Shown here: positions 1 to 5,535 of the stretch, piece by piece
Numbering within the stretch: position 1 is the first letter of the stretch
How the letters are laid out: each line of letters begins with the position of its first letter
Assembly (NCBI GenBank): GCA_013821025.1
Contig: JACDHN010000129.1
Span: forward strand, 1 to 7,388
From: Acidimicrobiia bacterium
GTDB lineage: Bacteria; Actinomycetota; Acidimicrobiia; Acidimicrobiales; Ilumatobacteraceae
DNA length: 7,388 nt
Direction of reading: 5' to 3'
The notes under the pieces: model-generated
The model's input: only the letters and a program-made list of their open reading frames with translations
Database searches by the model: none
Told to the model about the DNA's origin: nothing
Position numbers and translations under genes: made by a program

Positions 1-1
1 G

Positions 2-607
2 GTCTCGAGCCTGCGCGCCACTTTGACGATTGAGCACGACAGCGGCGACCACAGTGACGTCGACATCACCGCGTCAGGCGATGATCGCCGCATCGTACAG
101 GAGATGCTCGGCGCCGACGGCGGGAACCAACGTTATCGCTGGATCGTCGCCGACGGGATCGAGTACTCGACGGAGTACTACGACGATCGCGAGGAGACGA
201 CGGCTGCGCCGCTCGACCCGAACTATGCCCTCGCTCCGTTCGGCGAAGCCTCCGCAGCCGTAATCTCCGCACTCGTCGAGGAGGCGGACATCGTCGAGGT
301 CGGTGACGACACGCTGCGTGGCGTCGACACCGTCCACTACCGCACGACTGTCGCCGACCCTCGGCAATCAGCGCTTGCGGGCCTCCCCCGAGCCCAGCTC
401 GGCTGGTTCGATCTCCTCTTCGAGGACGACTACTACCGCCAGGACGTGCAGATCGACGTGTGGGTGGGTGACAACGTGATTCACAGGATTCGGGTGGCCT
501 CAGAGCGACCGCGGGCACAGGTCTTCGAAGCGGACTTCTTCGATTTCGACGCCGACATCACAATCACACCACCGACTGGGCCGTTCGCCCGGCCGATTGA
601 GGACTGA
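2..607 (+). CDS. Probable LolA-fold (LppX/LprAFG-like) exported protein, 3' part
   Basis: The reading frame is open from base 2 to the TGA at 605-607, so the gene enters from the left and 201 C-terminal residues are visible. A TTG lies in frame at 23, but open frame precedes it without a break, so I do not treat it as the start. The visible part is strongly acidic and rich in short beta-type segments. The order of features resembles mycobacterial LppX/LprAFG lipoproteins: a 'G-D-x-L-R-G-V-D-T-V-H-Y' strand, then a 'D-V-W-V-G-D-x-x-I-H-R-I-R' strand, and a last strand 'D-A-D-I-T-I-T-P-P' near the C-terminus. That family has a LolA-like half-barrel that holds lipids on the outer face of the membrane. 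The signal peptide and lipobox that would confirm this lie outside the window. The family call is by resemblance only; a generic secreted protein is the alternative. Confidence 0.55.
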   Translation, partial: VSSLRATLTIEHDSGDHSDVDITASGDDRRIVQEMLGADGGNQRYRWIVADGIEYSTEYYDDREETTAAPLDPNYALAPFGEASAAVISALVEEADIVEVGDDTLRGVDTVHYRTTVADPRQSALAGLPRAQLGWFDLLFEDDYYRQDVQIDVWVGDNVIHRIRVASERPRAQVFEADFFDFDADITITPPTGPFARPIED

Positions 608-647
608 GACTGCGTCTCGCACATCGCCGCCGGGGCGGAGGCGAACG

Positions 648-653
648 TAGTCT
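648..653 (+). promoter_or_regulatory. Candidate -10 box TAGTCT for the aldehyde dehydrogenase gene
   Basis: TAGTCT fits the actinobacterial TANNNT -10 consensus and ends exactly 7 bases before the ATG at 661. With transcription starting about 7 bases after the box, the mRNA would begin at or next to the A of the ATG, so it would be leaderless. In agreement, no Shine-Dalgarno motif sits at 5-10 bases before this ATG; the nearest purine-rich run is at 632-641, too far upstream. No -35 hexamer is recognisable at the usual spacing. This is a prediction from spacing and consensus only. Confidence 0.4.
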
Positions 654-660
654 CGGGTCC

Positions 661-2091
661 ATGACCACCAACTACGAGCAGCTCTACATCAACGGCGCCT
701 GGGTGCCGTCCACCGGGTCGGAGACCCTCGACGTGATCGACTCCGTTTCCGAGGACGTGATGGCGACGATCCCGGCTGGGACCGCCGGCGACGTCGACGC
801 CGCGGTCCGGGCGGCGCGGGCGGCCTTCGACGGCTGGTCGCAGACGTCTGGCGAGGAGCGGGCCAAGTATCTGACACGGATCAGCGAATCGCTGGGGGCG
901 CGCATGGACGAGCTGGCGACCGTGATCTCCAAGGAGACAGGGATGGTGAAGTCGCTGTCGCAGCTCGTGCAGGTGGGTCTACCGATGAACAGTTTCGCCG
1001 CTGCCGCAGCGGTGATCGAGACGTTCCCGTTCGAGGAGCAGCAAGGCAACAGCCTGATCGTGCGCGAGCCGGTCGGTGTCGTCGGCTGCATCACGCCGTG
1101 GAACTACCCGCTCCACCAGATCGCGGCGAAGACGGCATACGCACTGGCTGCCGGGTGCACGGTCGTGCTCAAGCCCAGCGAGGTGGCGCCCGTCGACGCT
1201 TTCCTGCTGGCCGAGATCATCGACGAGGTCGGGCTACCCGGCGGCGTGTTCAACCTGGTGAGCGGTACCGGCGCCGACGTGGGTGAAGCGCTCGTGCGAC
1301 ATCCCGAGGTGGACATGATCAGCTTCACGGGTTCGACGCGCGCCGGCAAACGCGTCGCCGAGCTTGCCGCAGGAGGCGTGAAGAAGGTGGCGTTGGAGCT
1401 CGGGGGGAAGAGCGCCAACGTGCTGCTCGACGACCTCGACGACGAGACGTTCGCCAAGGCCGTCAAGGACGGCGTCGGCAAGTGCTTCTTGAACTCGGGA
1501 CAGACCTGCTCGGCGTTGACGAGGATGCTCGTGCCGCGGGATCGCCTGGAGGAGGCCGAACAGGTCGCTGGCGCCGCCGCCGAGACGTTCACCGTCGGCG
1601 ACCCGTTCGCCGAGGACTCGCGCCTCGGCCCACTGGCGTCGGCCGCACAGCGCGAGCGCGTGCAGGGATATGTGCGCCAGGGGATCGACGAGGGCGCCAA
1701 GCTCGTGACCGGCGGTGCCGAGTCGCCAGCGGGTCTGGAGACCGGGTACTACGTGCAACCCACCGTGTTCTCCGACGTCCGCTCGGAGATGAAGATCGCC
1801 CAGGAGGAGATCTTCGGGCCGGTGCTGTCGATCCTGCCATACGACGACGTCGACGATGCCGTGCGCATCGCCAACGACTCCGACTATGGGCTGGCCGGTG
1901 GCGTCTGGTCGGCCGACACCGAGCGGGCCAAGCAGATCGCCCGCCGTCTGCGCACGGGTCAGGTGGAGATCAACGGTGGCAACTTCAACCCCAACGCTCC
2001 GTTCGGTGGCTACAAGCAGTCTGGCATCGGACGCGAGTACGGACGATTTGGTCTCGAGGAGTTCCTCGAGACCAAAGCCATGCAGCTCTGA
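661..2091 (+). CDS. Aldehyde dehydrogenase family protein (NAD(P)+-dependent)
   Basis: This is a complete 476-residue soluble ALDH-superfamily enzyme, which oxidises an aldehyde to its carboxylic acid with NAD(P)+. All core motifs are present. The oxyanion-hole region T-P-W-N-Y-P has Asn148. The cofactor-binding K-P-S-E has Lys171 and Glu174. The F-T-G-S-T-R-A-G-K turn spans 222-230. The general base is Glu246 in E-L-G-G-K-S, the nucleophile is Cys283 in G-Q-T-C-S, and E-E-I-F-G-P-V starts at Glu382. Glu174 is at the position that in characterised ALDHs binds the adenosine ribose and favours NAD+ over NADP+, so NAD+ use is likely. The length is typical. The ATG at 661 starts the usual 'Y-I-N-G-x-W-V' N-terminus. 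The substrate cannot be read from the sequence. Candidates are aliphatic, aromatic or semialdehyde substrates. A gap of 53 bases follows the upstream gene and 59 bases precede the glycosyltransferase gene. The 3' end carries a 30-base palindrome. Confidence 0.95.
   Translation: MTTNYEQLYINGAWVPSTGSETLDVIDSVSEDVMATIPAGTAGDVDAAVRAARAAFDGWSQTSGEERAKYLTRISESLGARMDELATVISKETGMVKSLSQLVQVGLPMNSFAAAAAVIETFPFEEQQGNSLIVREPVGVVGCITPWNYPLHQIAAKTAYALAAGCTVVLKPSEVAPVDAFLLAEIIDEVGLPGGVFNLVSGTGADVGEALVRHPEVDMISFTGSTRAGKRVAELAAGGVKKVALELGGKSANVLLDDLDDETFAKAVKDGVGKCFLNSGQTCSALTRMLVPRDRLEEAEQVAGAAAETFTVGDPFAEDSRLGPLASAAQRERVQGYVRQGIDEGAKLVTGGAESPAGLETGYYVQPTVFSDVRSEMKIAQEEIFGPVLSILPYDDVDDAVRIANDSDYGLAGGVWSADTERAKQIARRLRTGQVEINGGNFNPNAPFGGYKQSGIGREYGRFGLEEFLETKAMQL
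2047..2076 (+). repeat. 30-base palindrome at the end of the aldehyde dehydrogenase gene
   Basis: The left arm TTTGGTCTCGAGGA (2047-2060) and the right arm TCCTCGAGACCAAA (2063-2076) are exact reverse complements with only GT between them. In RNA this would give a 13-bp stem with an AGTT tetraloop. It lies inside the coding sequence, over residues F-G-L-E-E-F-L-E-T-K, and ends 12 bases before the stop codon. No T-run follows, so it is not a textbook intrinsic terminator. The encoded peptide is a conserved C-terminal motif of this ALDH group, which explains part of the symmetry but not the matching synonymous positions. Confidence 0.9.
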
Positions 2092-2137
2092 CGTTTCCCT
2101 CGCCGGGCCTGAGGGCATCCTCCCGGAGACCCCTTCC

Positions 2138-2143
2138 GAAAGG
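2138..2143 (+). promoter_or_regulatory. Ribosome binding site of the GT4 gene
   Basis: GAAAGG lies 7 bases before the ATG at 2151 and is the clearest Shine-Dalgarno match among the + strand starts in the window. It decides the start against the long upstream open frame that reads back into the aldehyde dehydrogenase gene. The AAGG (2140-2143) can pair with CCTT (2132-2135) around a CCGA loop, a weak 4-bp hairpin that could partly mask the site. Confidence 0.6.
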
Positions 2144-2150
2144 CTGCAGA

Positions 2151-3209
2151 ATGGACCTGGCGATCATTGCTAGCGCGCGCTTTCCGATCGCCGAGCCCTT
2201 CGCCGGCGGTATGGAGATGCACACGTTCGTGTTGGCCAGTGAGCTGACACGGCGCGGCCATCACGTGACGGTGTACGGCGCCGGTGGCGATGGTCCCTTC
2301 GACGTGTCCGTCATGGCGCCGCTCGACTTCGTTCCGACGGTCGCTGCCCGCCAGGACGTGTCGACGCTCCCCGAAGCGGTGATGGCCGAGCATCACAGCT
2401 ACCTCCACGCCATCGTGCAGTTGGCCGGCCGTGAGCACGATCTCGTCCATGTCAACGCCGTCCACCATCTGCCGTTTGCATCGAGTGCGCTGCTGCCGTG
2501 CCCGATGGTCGGCACGCTGCATTGCCCACCGACCGCGTGGTTGGAGTCGGCACTCGTCATCTCCGCCGCCGGACCGCGGCCGCCGACGCTCGTCTCCGTG
2601 TCGGCCGCGAACGCCGCGTCGTGGGCGCCGGTGGAGATCAGCACCGTGATCCACAATGGCGTCGACCTCCAACGGTGGAAACCTGGGCCGGGCGGTCCCG
2701 GCGCCGTCTGGACTGGCCGGATCGTGCCCGAGAAGGCGCCGCATCTTGCCATCGATGCCGCTCGGTTGGCGGGTGTGGAGATGCGTTTGTTCGGTCCCAT
2801 CCACCACCTCGCGTACTTCGATGAGGTGATCGTCCCTCGGCTCGGACGTGGCATCACGTACGAGGGCCACCTTTCGCTCGTCGACGTGGCTGACGCCGTG
2901 GCCCACTCACTGGTGGCCGTGGTCACGCCGGCGTGGGACGAGCCGTTCGGTCTCGTGGTCCCCGAGGCGCTTGCGTGCGGAACACCCGTCGCCGCGTTCG
3001 CCAGGGGGGCGATGGCCGAGCTGATCGACGAGCACACAGGAGTACTCGTCGCAGCGGGTGACGTCGTGGCGCTTGGCGAGGCAATCACGTCCGCCGCTGG
3101 GCGCGATCGCGCAACCTGTCGCCAGGTGGCCGTTGAGCGATTCTCGGCGGAGACGATGGTCGACGCCTATGAGGCGACGTTCGACGCCGCGCTCGCCCGG
3201 GCGGCATGA
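2151..3209 (+). CDS. Glycosyltransferase family 4-type protein (GT-B, retaining)
   Basis: The protein is 352 residues with the two-domain layout of GT4 enzymes, which move a sugar from an activated donor to an acceptor with retention of configuration. The N-terminal Rossmann half begins 'I-I-A-S-A-R-F-P-I-A-E-P-F-A-G-G', with the glycine loop Gly19-Gly20 that contacts the donor diphosphate. The C-terminal donor domain has W-T-G-R-I-V-P-E-K with Arg190 and Lys195. It also has the EX7E motif Glu264-P-F-G-L-V-V-P-Glu272, followed by A-L-A-C-G-T-P-V. There is no signal peptide or membrane helix, so it is cytosolic or peripheral. The start is set by the GAAAGG site and by the first beta strand beginning right at Met1. 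It is the first of three consecutive glycosyltransferase genes. Its stop forms an ATGA with a tiny downstream frame. Donor and acceptor are unknown. Confidence 0.9.
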   Translation: MDLAIIASARFPIAEPFAGGMEMHTFVLASELTRRGHHVTVYGAGGDGPFDVSVMAPLDFVPTVAARQDVSTLPEAVMAEHHSYLHAIVQLAGREHDLVHVNAVHHLPFASSALLPCPMVGTLHCPPTAWLESALVISAAGPRPPTLVSVSAANAASWAPVEISTVIHNGVDLQRWKPGPGGPGAVWTGRIVPEKAPHLAIDAARLAGVEMRLFGPIHHLAYFDEVIVPRLGRGITYEGHLSLVDVADAVAHSLVAVVTPAWDEPFGLVVPEALACGTPVAAFARGAMAELIDEHTGVLVAAGDVVALGEAITSAAGRDRATCRQVAVERFSAETMVDAYEATFDAALARAA

Positions 3210-3232
3210 ACGCACGCAGCGCGACGGCATGA
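3206..3232 (+). other. 8-codon linking frame between the GT4 and GT28-like genes
   Basis: An ATG at 3206 overlaps the GT4 stop as ATGA. The frame M-N-A-R-S-A-T-A ends at a TGA (3230-3232) that overlaps the ATG of the next glycosyltransferase (3229), again as ATGA. No Shine-Dalgarno motif is visible before the 3229 start, so a terminating ribosome could be handed over by re-initiation through this frame. It may equally be chance, since GGCATGA occurs at both ends. I do not claim a functional peptide. Confidence 0.3.
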
Positions 3233-4263
3233 CCGGGCGCGTCCTCTGGTATGTCCACGACCATGGTCGCGGGCACCTCGACCGGGCGCGGGCCGTCATC
3301 CCCCTACTCGACGCGCCGGTCGTCGTGGCAGCTGCCCCGCGGGTGGCAGCTGATGCTGACCGGTTTCTGGAGGGGGCAGTGATCGCCCTGCCTGCCGATG
3401 TCGGGAACGAGACCGCGCTCACGGTCGGACCGTGGCACCACGCACCCGCCGGGGCAGCCGTGCGGGCCCGAAGTCTGGCGATGGCCGACGCCGTCCGCGC
3501 CCACGACTGCACCACGGCGGTCGTGGACGTGTCGATGGAGGCGACAGTGCTCTGCCGCTTGCTGGGCCTGCGGGTCATCACGCTGCGCCAGAGCGGCCGC
3601 CGCAACGATGCCGCCCATCGCACCGGACTGGCATCCGCCGATCGGGTCTGGGTGCCTCAGCACCGCGACCTCGAGCGTCACGTCGACGATGCCGACGGCC
3701 GTTGGACGTTCACCGGCCCGTTCAGCCGATTCGACGGTGCCCGTGTGCCGGATGCCGACATCGACTGCTGGCGTCCCGGCGTCGGGATCCGCAGAGCAGT
3801 GATCGTGGTTGGCGCTGGCGGGACGGCCTTCCCGACCCGTTCGTGGCACGCGGGCACCGTGCCCCACGGCTGGGATGTCGTGATCGTCGGCCATCGTCGG
3901 CGATGGGCCGGCGAACGGGTAACGAGCATCGGTCAGCTTGAATCGCTCCTGCCCCTCCTTCGGGCGGCCGACCTCGTGATCACGGCCGCCGGCTGGGGCA
4001 GCATCGCCGACAGCGTCGCTGCCGGGGTCGAGCATCTCGTCGTGGTGCCGGAGGATCGACCCTTTGACGAGCAGCACGTCCGGGCGACGGCGCTGGAAGC
4101 CGCCGCGCTCGCCGTGCGATCCGAGCGGTGGCCCCTGCCGTCCGAGCTCGACTCGATCGAGCAGCAGGCAGCGCGACTTGACCGCGCCTCATGGTCGCGT
4201 TTTCACGACGGCCATGGCGCCCAGCGGGCGGCCGACCTGATCGACGAGGTCCACGCGGCATGA
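3229..4263 (+). CDS. GT28/MurG-like glycosyltransferase (GT-B, inverting type)
   Basis: The protein is 344 residues. It begins R-V-L-W-Y-V-H-D-H-G-R-G-H-L-D-R-A, the glycine- and histidine-rich N-terminal loop (residues 10-20) seen in MurG and related GT1/GT28 enzymes. The donor domain starts around R-A-V-I-V-V-G-A-G-G-T-A (189-200). It contains A-A-D-L-V-I-T-A-A-G-W-G-S-I-A-D (246-261) and V-V-V-P-E-D-R-P-F-D-E-Q (271-282), the diagnostic GT28 C-terminal pattern in which the conserved acid and D-E-Q hold the nucleotide sugar. No membrane segment is seen. The ATG at 3229 is chosen because the first beta strand starts there. The frame is open further upstream but only inside the GT4 gene, with arginine-rich shadow translation. 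It lies 19 bases after the GT4 stop, without a clear Shine-Dalgarno motif, so it probably depends on translational coupling. It is not MurG itself: it is short and far from any cell-wall gene. Donor and acceptor are unknown. Confidence 0.85.
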   Translation: MTGRVLWYVHDHGRGHLDRARAVIPLLDAPVVVAAAPRVAADADRFLEGAVIALPADVGNETALTVGPWHHAPAGAAVRARSLAMADAVRAHDCTTAVVDVSMEATVLCRLLGLRVITLRQSGRRNDAAHRTGLASADRVWVPQHRDLERHVDDADGRWTFTGPFSRFDGARVPDADIDCWRPGVGIRRAVIVVGAGGTAFPTRSWHAGTVPHGWDVVIVGHRRRWAGERVTSIGQLESLLPLLRAADLVITAAGWGSIADSVAAGVEHLVVVPEDRPFDEQHVRATALEAAALAVRSERWPLPSELDSIEQQAARLDRASWSRFHDGHGAQRAADLIDEVHAA

Positions 4264-4418
4264 ACCTGCGAACGCAGGCCGTGGCACGAGGTGCGTGCGT
4301 TTGCACCGCTTCGGCCCCCGGGCCGCCGAGCATGGAACGTCAGGTGACGAGGGATGCGCCAGCGACGATTCACAGCCGAGTGAGCGGGCTTCGAGCGAAC
4401 GAGGCCACCAGCGCGTGA
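4260..4418 (+). CDS. Candidate 52-residue small ORF bridging two glycosyltransferase genes
   Basis: The ATG at 4260 overlaps the stop of the GT28-like gene as ATGA. The TGA at 4416-4418 overlaps the GTG start of the GT2 gene as GTGA. It fills the 151 bases between them exactly. The predicted product begins M-N-L-R-T-Q-A-V-A, is Ala/Arg/Ser-rich, has two cysteines (residues 13 and 15) and no membrane segment or known motif. About 73% of third positions are G or C (38 of 52 codons), which looks lower than in the flanking genes. That weakens the case for a protein selected as such. It may be a coupling frame only, or chance. Confidence 0.25.
   Translation: MNLRTQAVARGACVCTASAPGPPSMERQVTRDAPATIHSRVSGLRANEATSA
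4265..4325 (+). repeat. Cluster of three short inverted repeats between the GT28-like and GT2 genes
   Basis: Directly after the stop at 4261-4263 come CCTGCG (4265-4270) / CGCAGG (4273-4278), GGTGC (4290-4294) / GCACC (4303-4307) and CGGCCC (4312-4317) / GGGCCG (4320-4325). Each pair is an exact reverse complement with a 2 to 8 base centre. They could form a row of small stem-loops in the mRNA. No T-run follows any of them. In such G+C-rich DNA short repeats of this kind also arise by chance. Confidence 0.4.
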
Positions 4419-5242
4419 GCATCGGCGTCGTTGTCATCGTGTCGGGTCGCCTCGACCACCTCGCCCGCACGCTGGCCGGGCTGGCACGTCAGACCCACCA
4501 ACCCGACGACGTGGTCGTCGTAGACATGGACGGCGACGGTGCTGTCGGCGATGTTGTCGAACGGAGTGCGGTCCGTGCCCGCATCGTGCCACTGCCGCCA
4601 TGGCCGGCGGGGCTGCCGCTCGGCCCGGCGCGCAACGCCGGCGCCGCGGCGCTTCGCACCGAACAACTGGTGTTCCTCGACGTGGACTGCATCCCATCGA
4701 CCAGTCTCGTCGACGGCTACCGACGAGCGCTCGACAGCCATCCCCAGGCGCTTCTTTGTGGCGATGTGCGATATCTGCGTCGCGGTTGGATGGAGGAAGT
4801 GGCCGACGACGTCGACGATCGCTCCTTCGAGTCGTCGAGCGCTCCTCATCCGGCGCGGCCGACGGTCACCGGCGGCGTGCAACTCGACGACCAGCACGAG
4901 TTGTTCTGGTCGCTCAGCTTCGCCATCGGTCAGGGGCGATGGGACGAACTTGGCGGTTTCGACGAGGGCTTCATCGGCTACGGCGGCGAGGACACCGACC
5001 TGGCGCTGCGCGCCCGGCTCCTCGGTGCCCCCATGGCGTGGGTACCCGGTGCGACTGCGTTCCATCAATGGCACGCCCCGACGCGACACGACCCTGTCCG
5101 GATCGATGAGATCGTGCGCAACGCACACCACTTCCACGGCCGCTGGGGCACGTGGCCGATGACCGGGTGGCTGCGGGAGCTGGCGGCCACGGGGGCGCTG
5201 ACGTTCGACGAGCGTCAAGGCCCGCGCCTCATCGAGTCGTAA
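4415..5242 (+). CDS. Glycosyltransferase family 2-type protein with galactosyltransferase-like C-terminal motif
   Basis: The protein is 275 residues with a GT-A fold. A GTG start at 4415 is chosen because the first strand, S-I-G-V-V-V-I-V-S, begins there. Upstream in-frame residues from an ATG at 4295 show no family likeness. Seen in order: an N-terminal nucleotide-binding strand with V-V-V-V-D (33-37); L-G-P-A-R-N-A-G-A (69-77); the metal-binding D-V-D (Asp89, Asp91) in L-V-F-L-D-V-D-C-I-P; and G-G-F-D-E-G-F-I-G-Y-G-G-E-D-T-D-L-A-L-R (180-199). The last is the Glyco_transf_7C-type motif of galactosyl- and N-acetylgalactosaminyltransferases, carrying the probable base Glu192 or Asp193. No membrane helix is seen, so it is soluble or peripheral. 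It is the third transferase of the row, entered through a GTGA overlap with the small frame at 4260-4418. No Shine-Dalgarno motif is evident. A hexose or N-acetylhexosamine donor is plausible but not proven. Confidence 0.9.
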   Translation: MSIGVVVIVSGRLDHLARTLAGLARQTHQPDDVVVVDMDGDGAVGDVVERSAVRARIVPLPPWPAGLPLGPARNAGAAALRTEQLVFLDVDCIPSTSLVDGYRRALDSHPQALLCGDVRYLRRGWMEEVADDVDDRSFESSSAPHPARPTVTGGVQLDDQHELFWSLSFAIGQGRWDELGGFDEGFIGYGGEDTDLALRARLLGAPMAWVPGATAFHQWHAPTRHDPVRIDEIVRNAHHFHGRWGTWPMTGWLRELAATGALTFDERQGPRLIES

Positions 5243-5245
5243 CAT
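5240..5245 (+). promoter_or_regulatory. Candidate -10 box TAACAT for the DUF2277 gene
   Basis: TAACAT matches TANNNT and contains the TAA stop of the GT2 gene. It ends 7 bases before the ATG at 5253, the same distance as the box before the aldehyde dehydrogenase gene. This spacing would give a leaderless transcript beginning at or beside the ATG. No -35 element and no Shine-Dalgarno motif are visible. Confidence 0.4.
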
Positions 5246-5252
5246 CGTGGGC

Positions 5253-5531
5253 ATGTGCCGAAACATCACCGAGTTACGGGGACTCGAGCCGCCGGCCTCG
5301 ACGGAGGAGATCGAGGCTGCGGCCCGCCAGTACGTCCGAAAGGTCAGCGGTCTGTCGAAGGTGCCGGCGACGGTTCACGACGCCTTCGAGGCCGCCGTGA
5401 GAGACGTTACGGCCACCACGACGCAGCTGCTCGACCAGCTCCCGGCGCGACGTCAGCCGCCGCCCACCGTGCCGCCGCTGCGTCGACCGGAGGTCAGGGC
5501 GAGGATCGCCGAGAGGGCTGCTCGCTTCTGA
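5253..5531 (+). CDS. DUF2277 family protein
   Basis: This is a small protein of 92 residues. The opening M-C-R-N-I and the central Q-Y-V-R-K-V-S-G (26-33), followed by a helix with A-F-E-A-A-V (45-50), are the hallmarks of DUF2277, a family of unknown function. The GTG at 5247 would add only two residues. The ATG at 5253 is preferred because family members begin Met-Cys-Arg-Asn. The first 65 residues cover the family core. Residues 66-92 form a Pro/Arg-rich, probably disordered or helical tail. There is no signal peptide or membrane segment. The gene starts 10 bases after the GT2 stop and probably has its own leaderless promoter, so it need not belong to the glycosyltransferase unit. Its stop is 4 bases from the stop of the convergent cupredoxin gene. 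Confidence 0.85.
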   Translation: MCRNITELRGLEPPASTEEIEAAARQYVRKVSGLSKVPATVHDAFEAAVRDVTATTTQLLDQLPARRQPPPTVPPLRRPEVRARIAERAARF

Positions 5532-5535
5532 GCCG

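Noticed and set aside
625..643. Hairpin CGCC/GGCG with an inner CC/GG pair, as a terminator of the first gene
   Set aside because: Only six pairs with a mismatch, and no T-run; this is expected by chance in such DNA.
1234..2118. Open frame of 294 codons on the - strand opposite the aldehyde dehydrogenase gene
   Set aside because: It mirrors a strongly supported coding gene. The translation has no domain likeness and is explained by G+C-rich third positions.
1482..2150. Long N-terminal extension in frame with the GT4 gene
   Set aside because: It runs through the aldehyde dehydrogenase gene in another frame with Arg-rich nonsense. The ATG at 2151 with GAAAGG is the natural start.
2010..2906. 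Open frame of 298 codons on the - strand opposite the GT4 gene
   Set aside because: A shadow of the GT4 gene, with Arg/His-rich low-complexity translation and no start context.
3889..3909. Inverted repeat CCATCG/CGATGG inside the GT28-like gene
   Set aside because: It is short, contains a bulge when extended, and is explained by coding for V-G-H-R-R-R-W-A.
3304..4077. Open frame of 257 codons on the - strand opposite the GT28-like gene
   Set aside because: It lies entirely within a well-supported gene, and no motif is recognisable.
4295..4414. ATG-initiated N-terminal extension of the GT2 protein
   Set aside because: The added 40 residues have no glycosyltransferase likeness, and the fold's first strand begins at the GTG at 4415.
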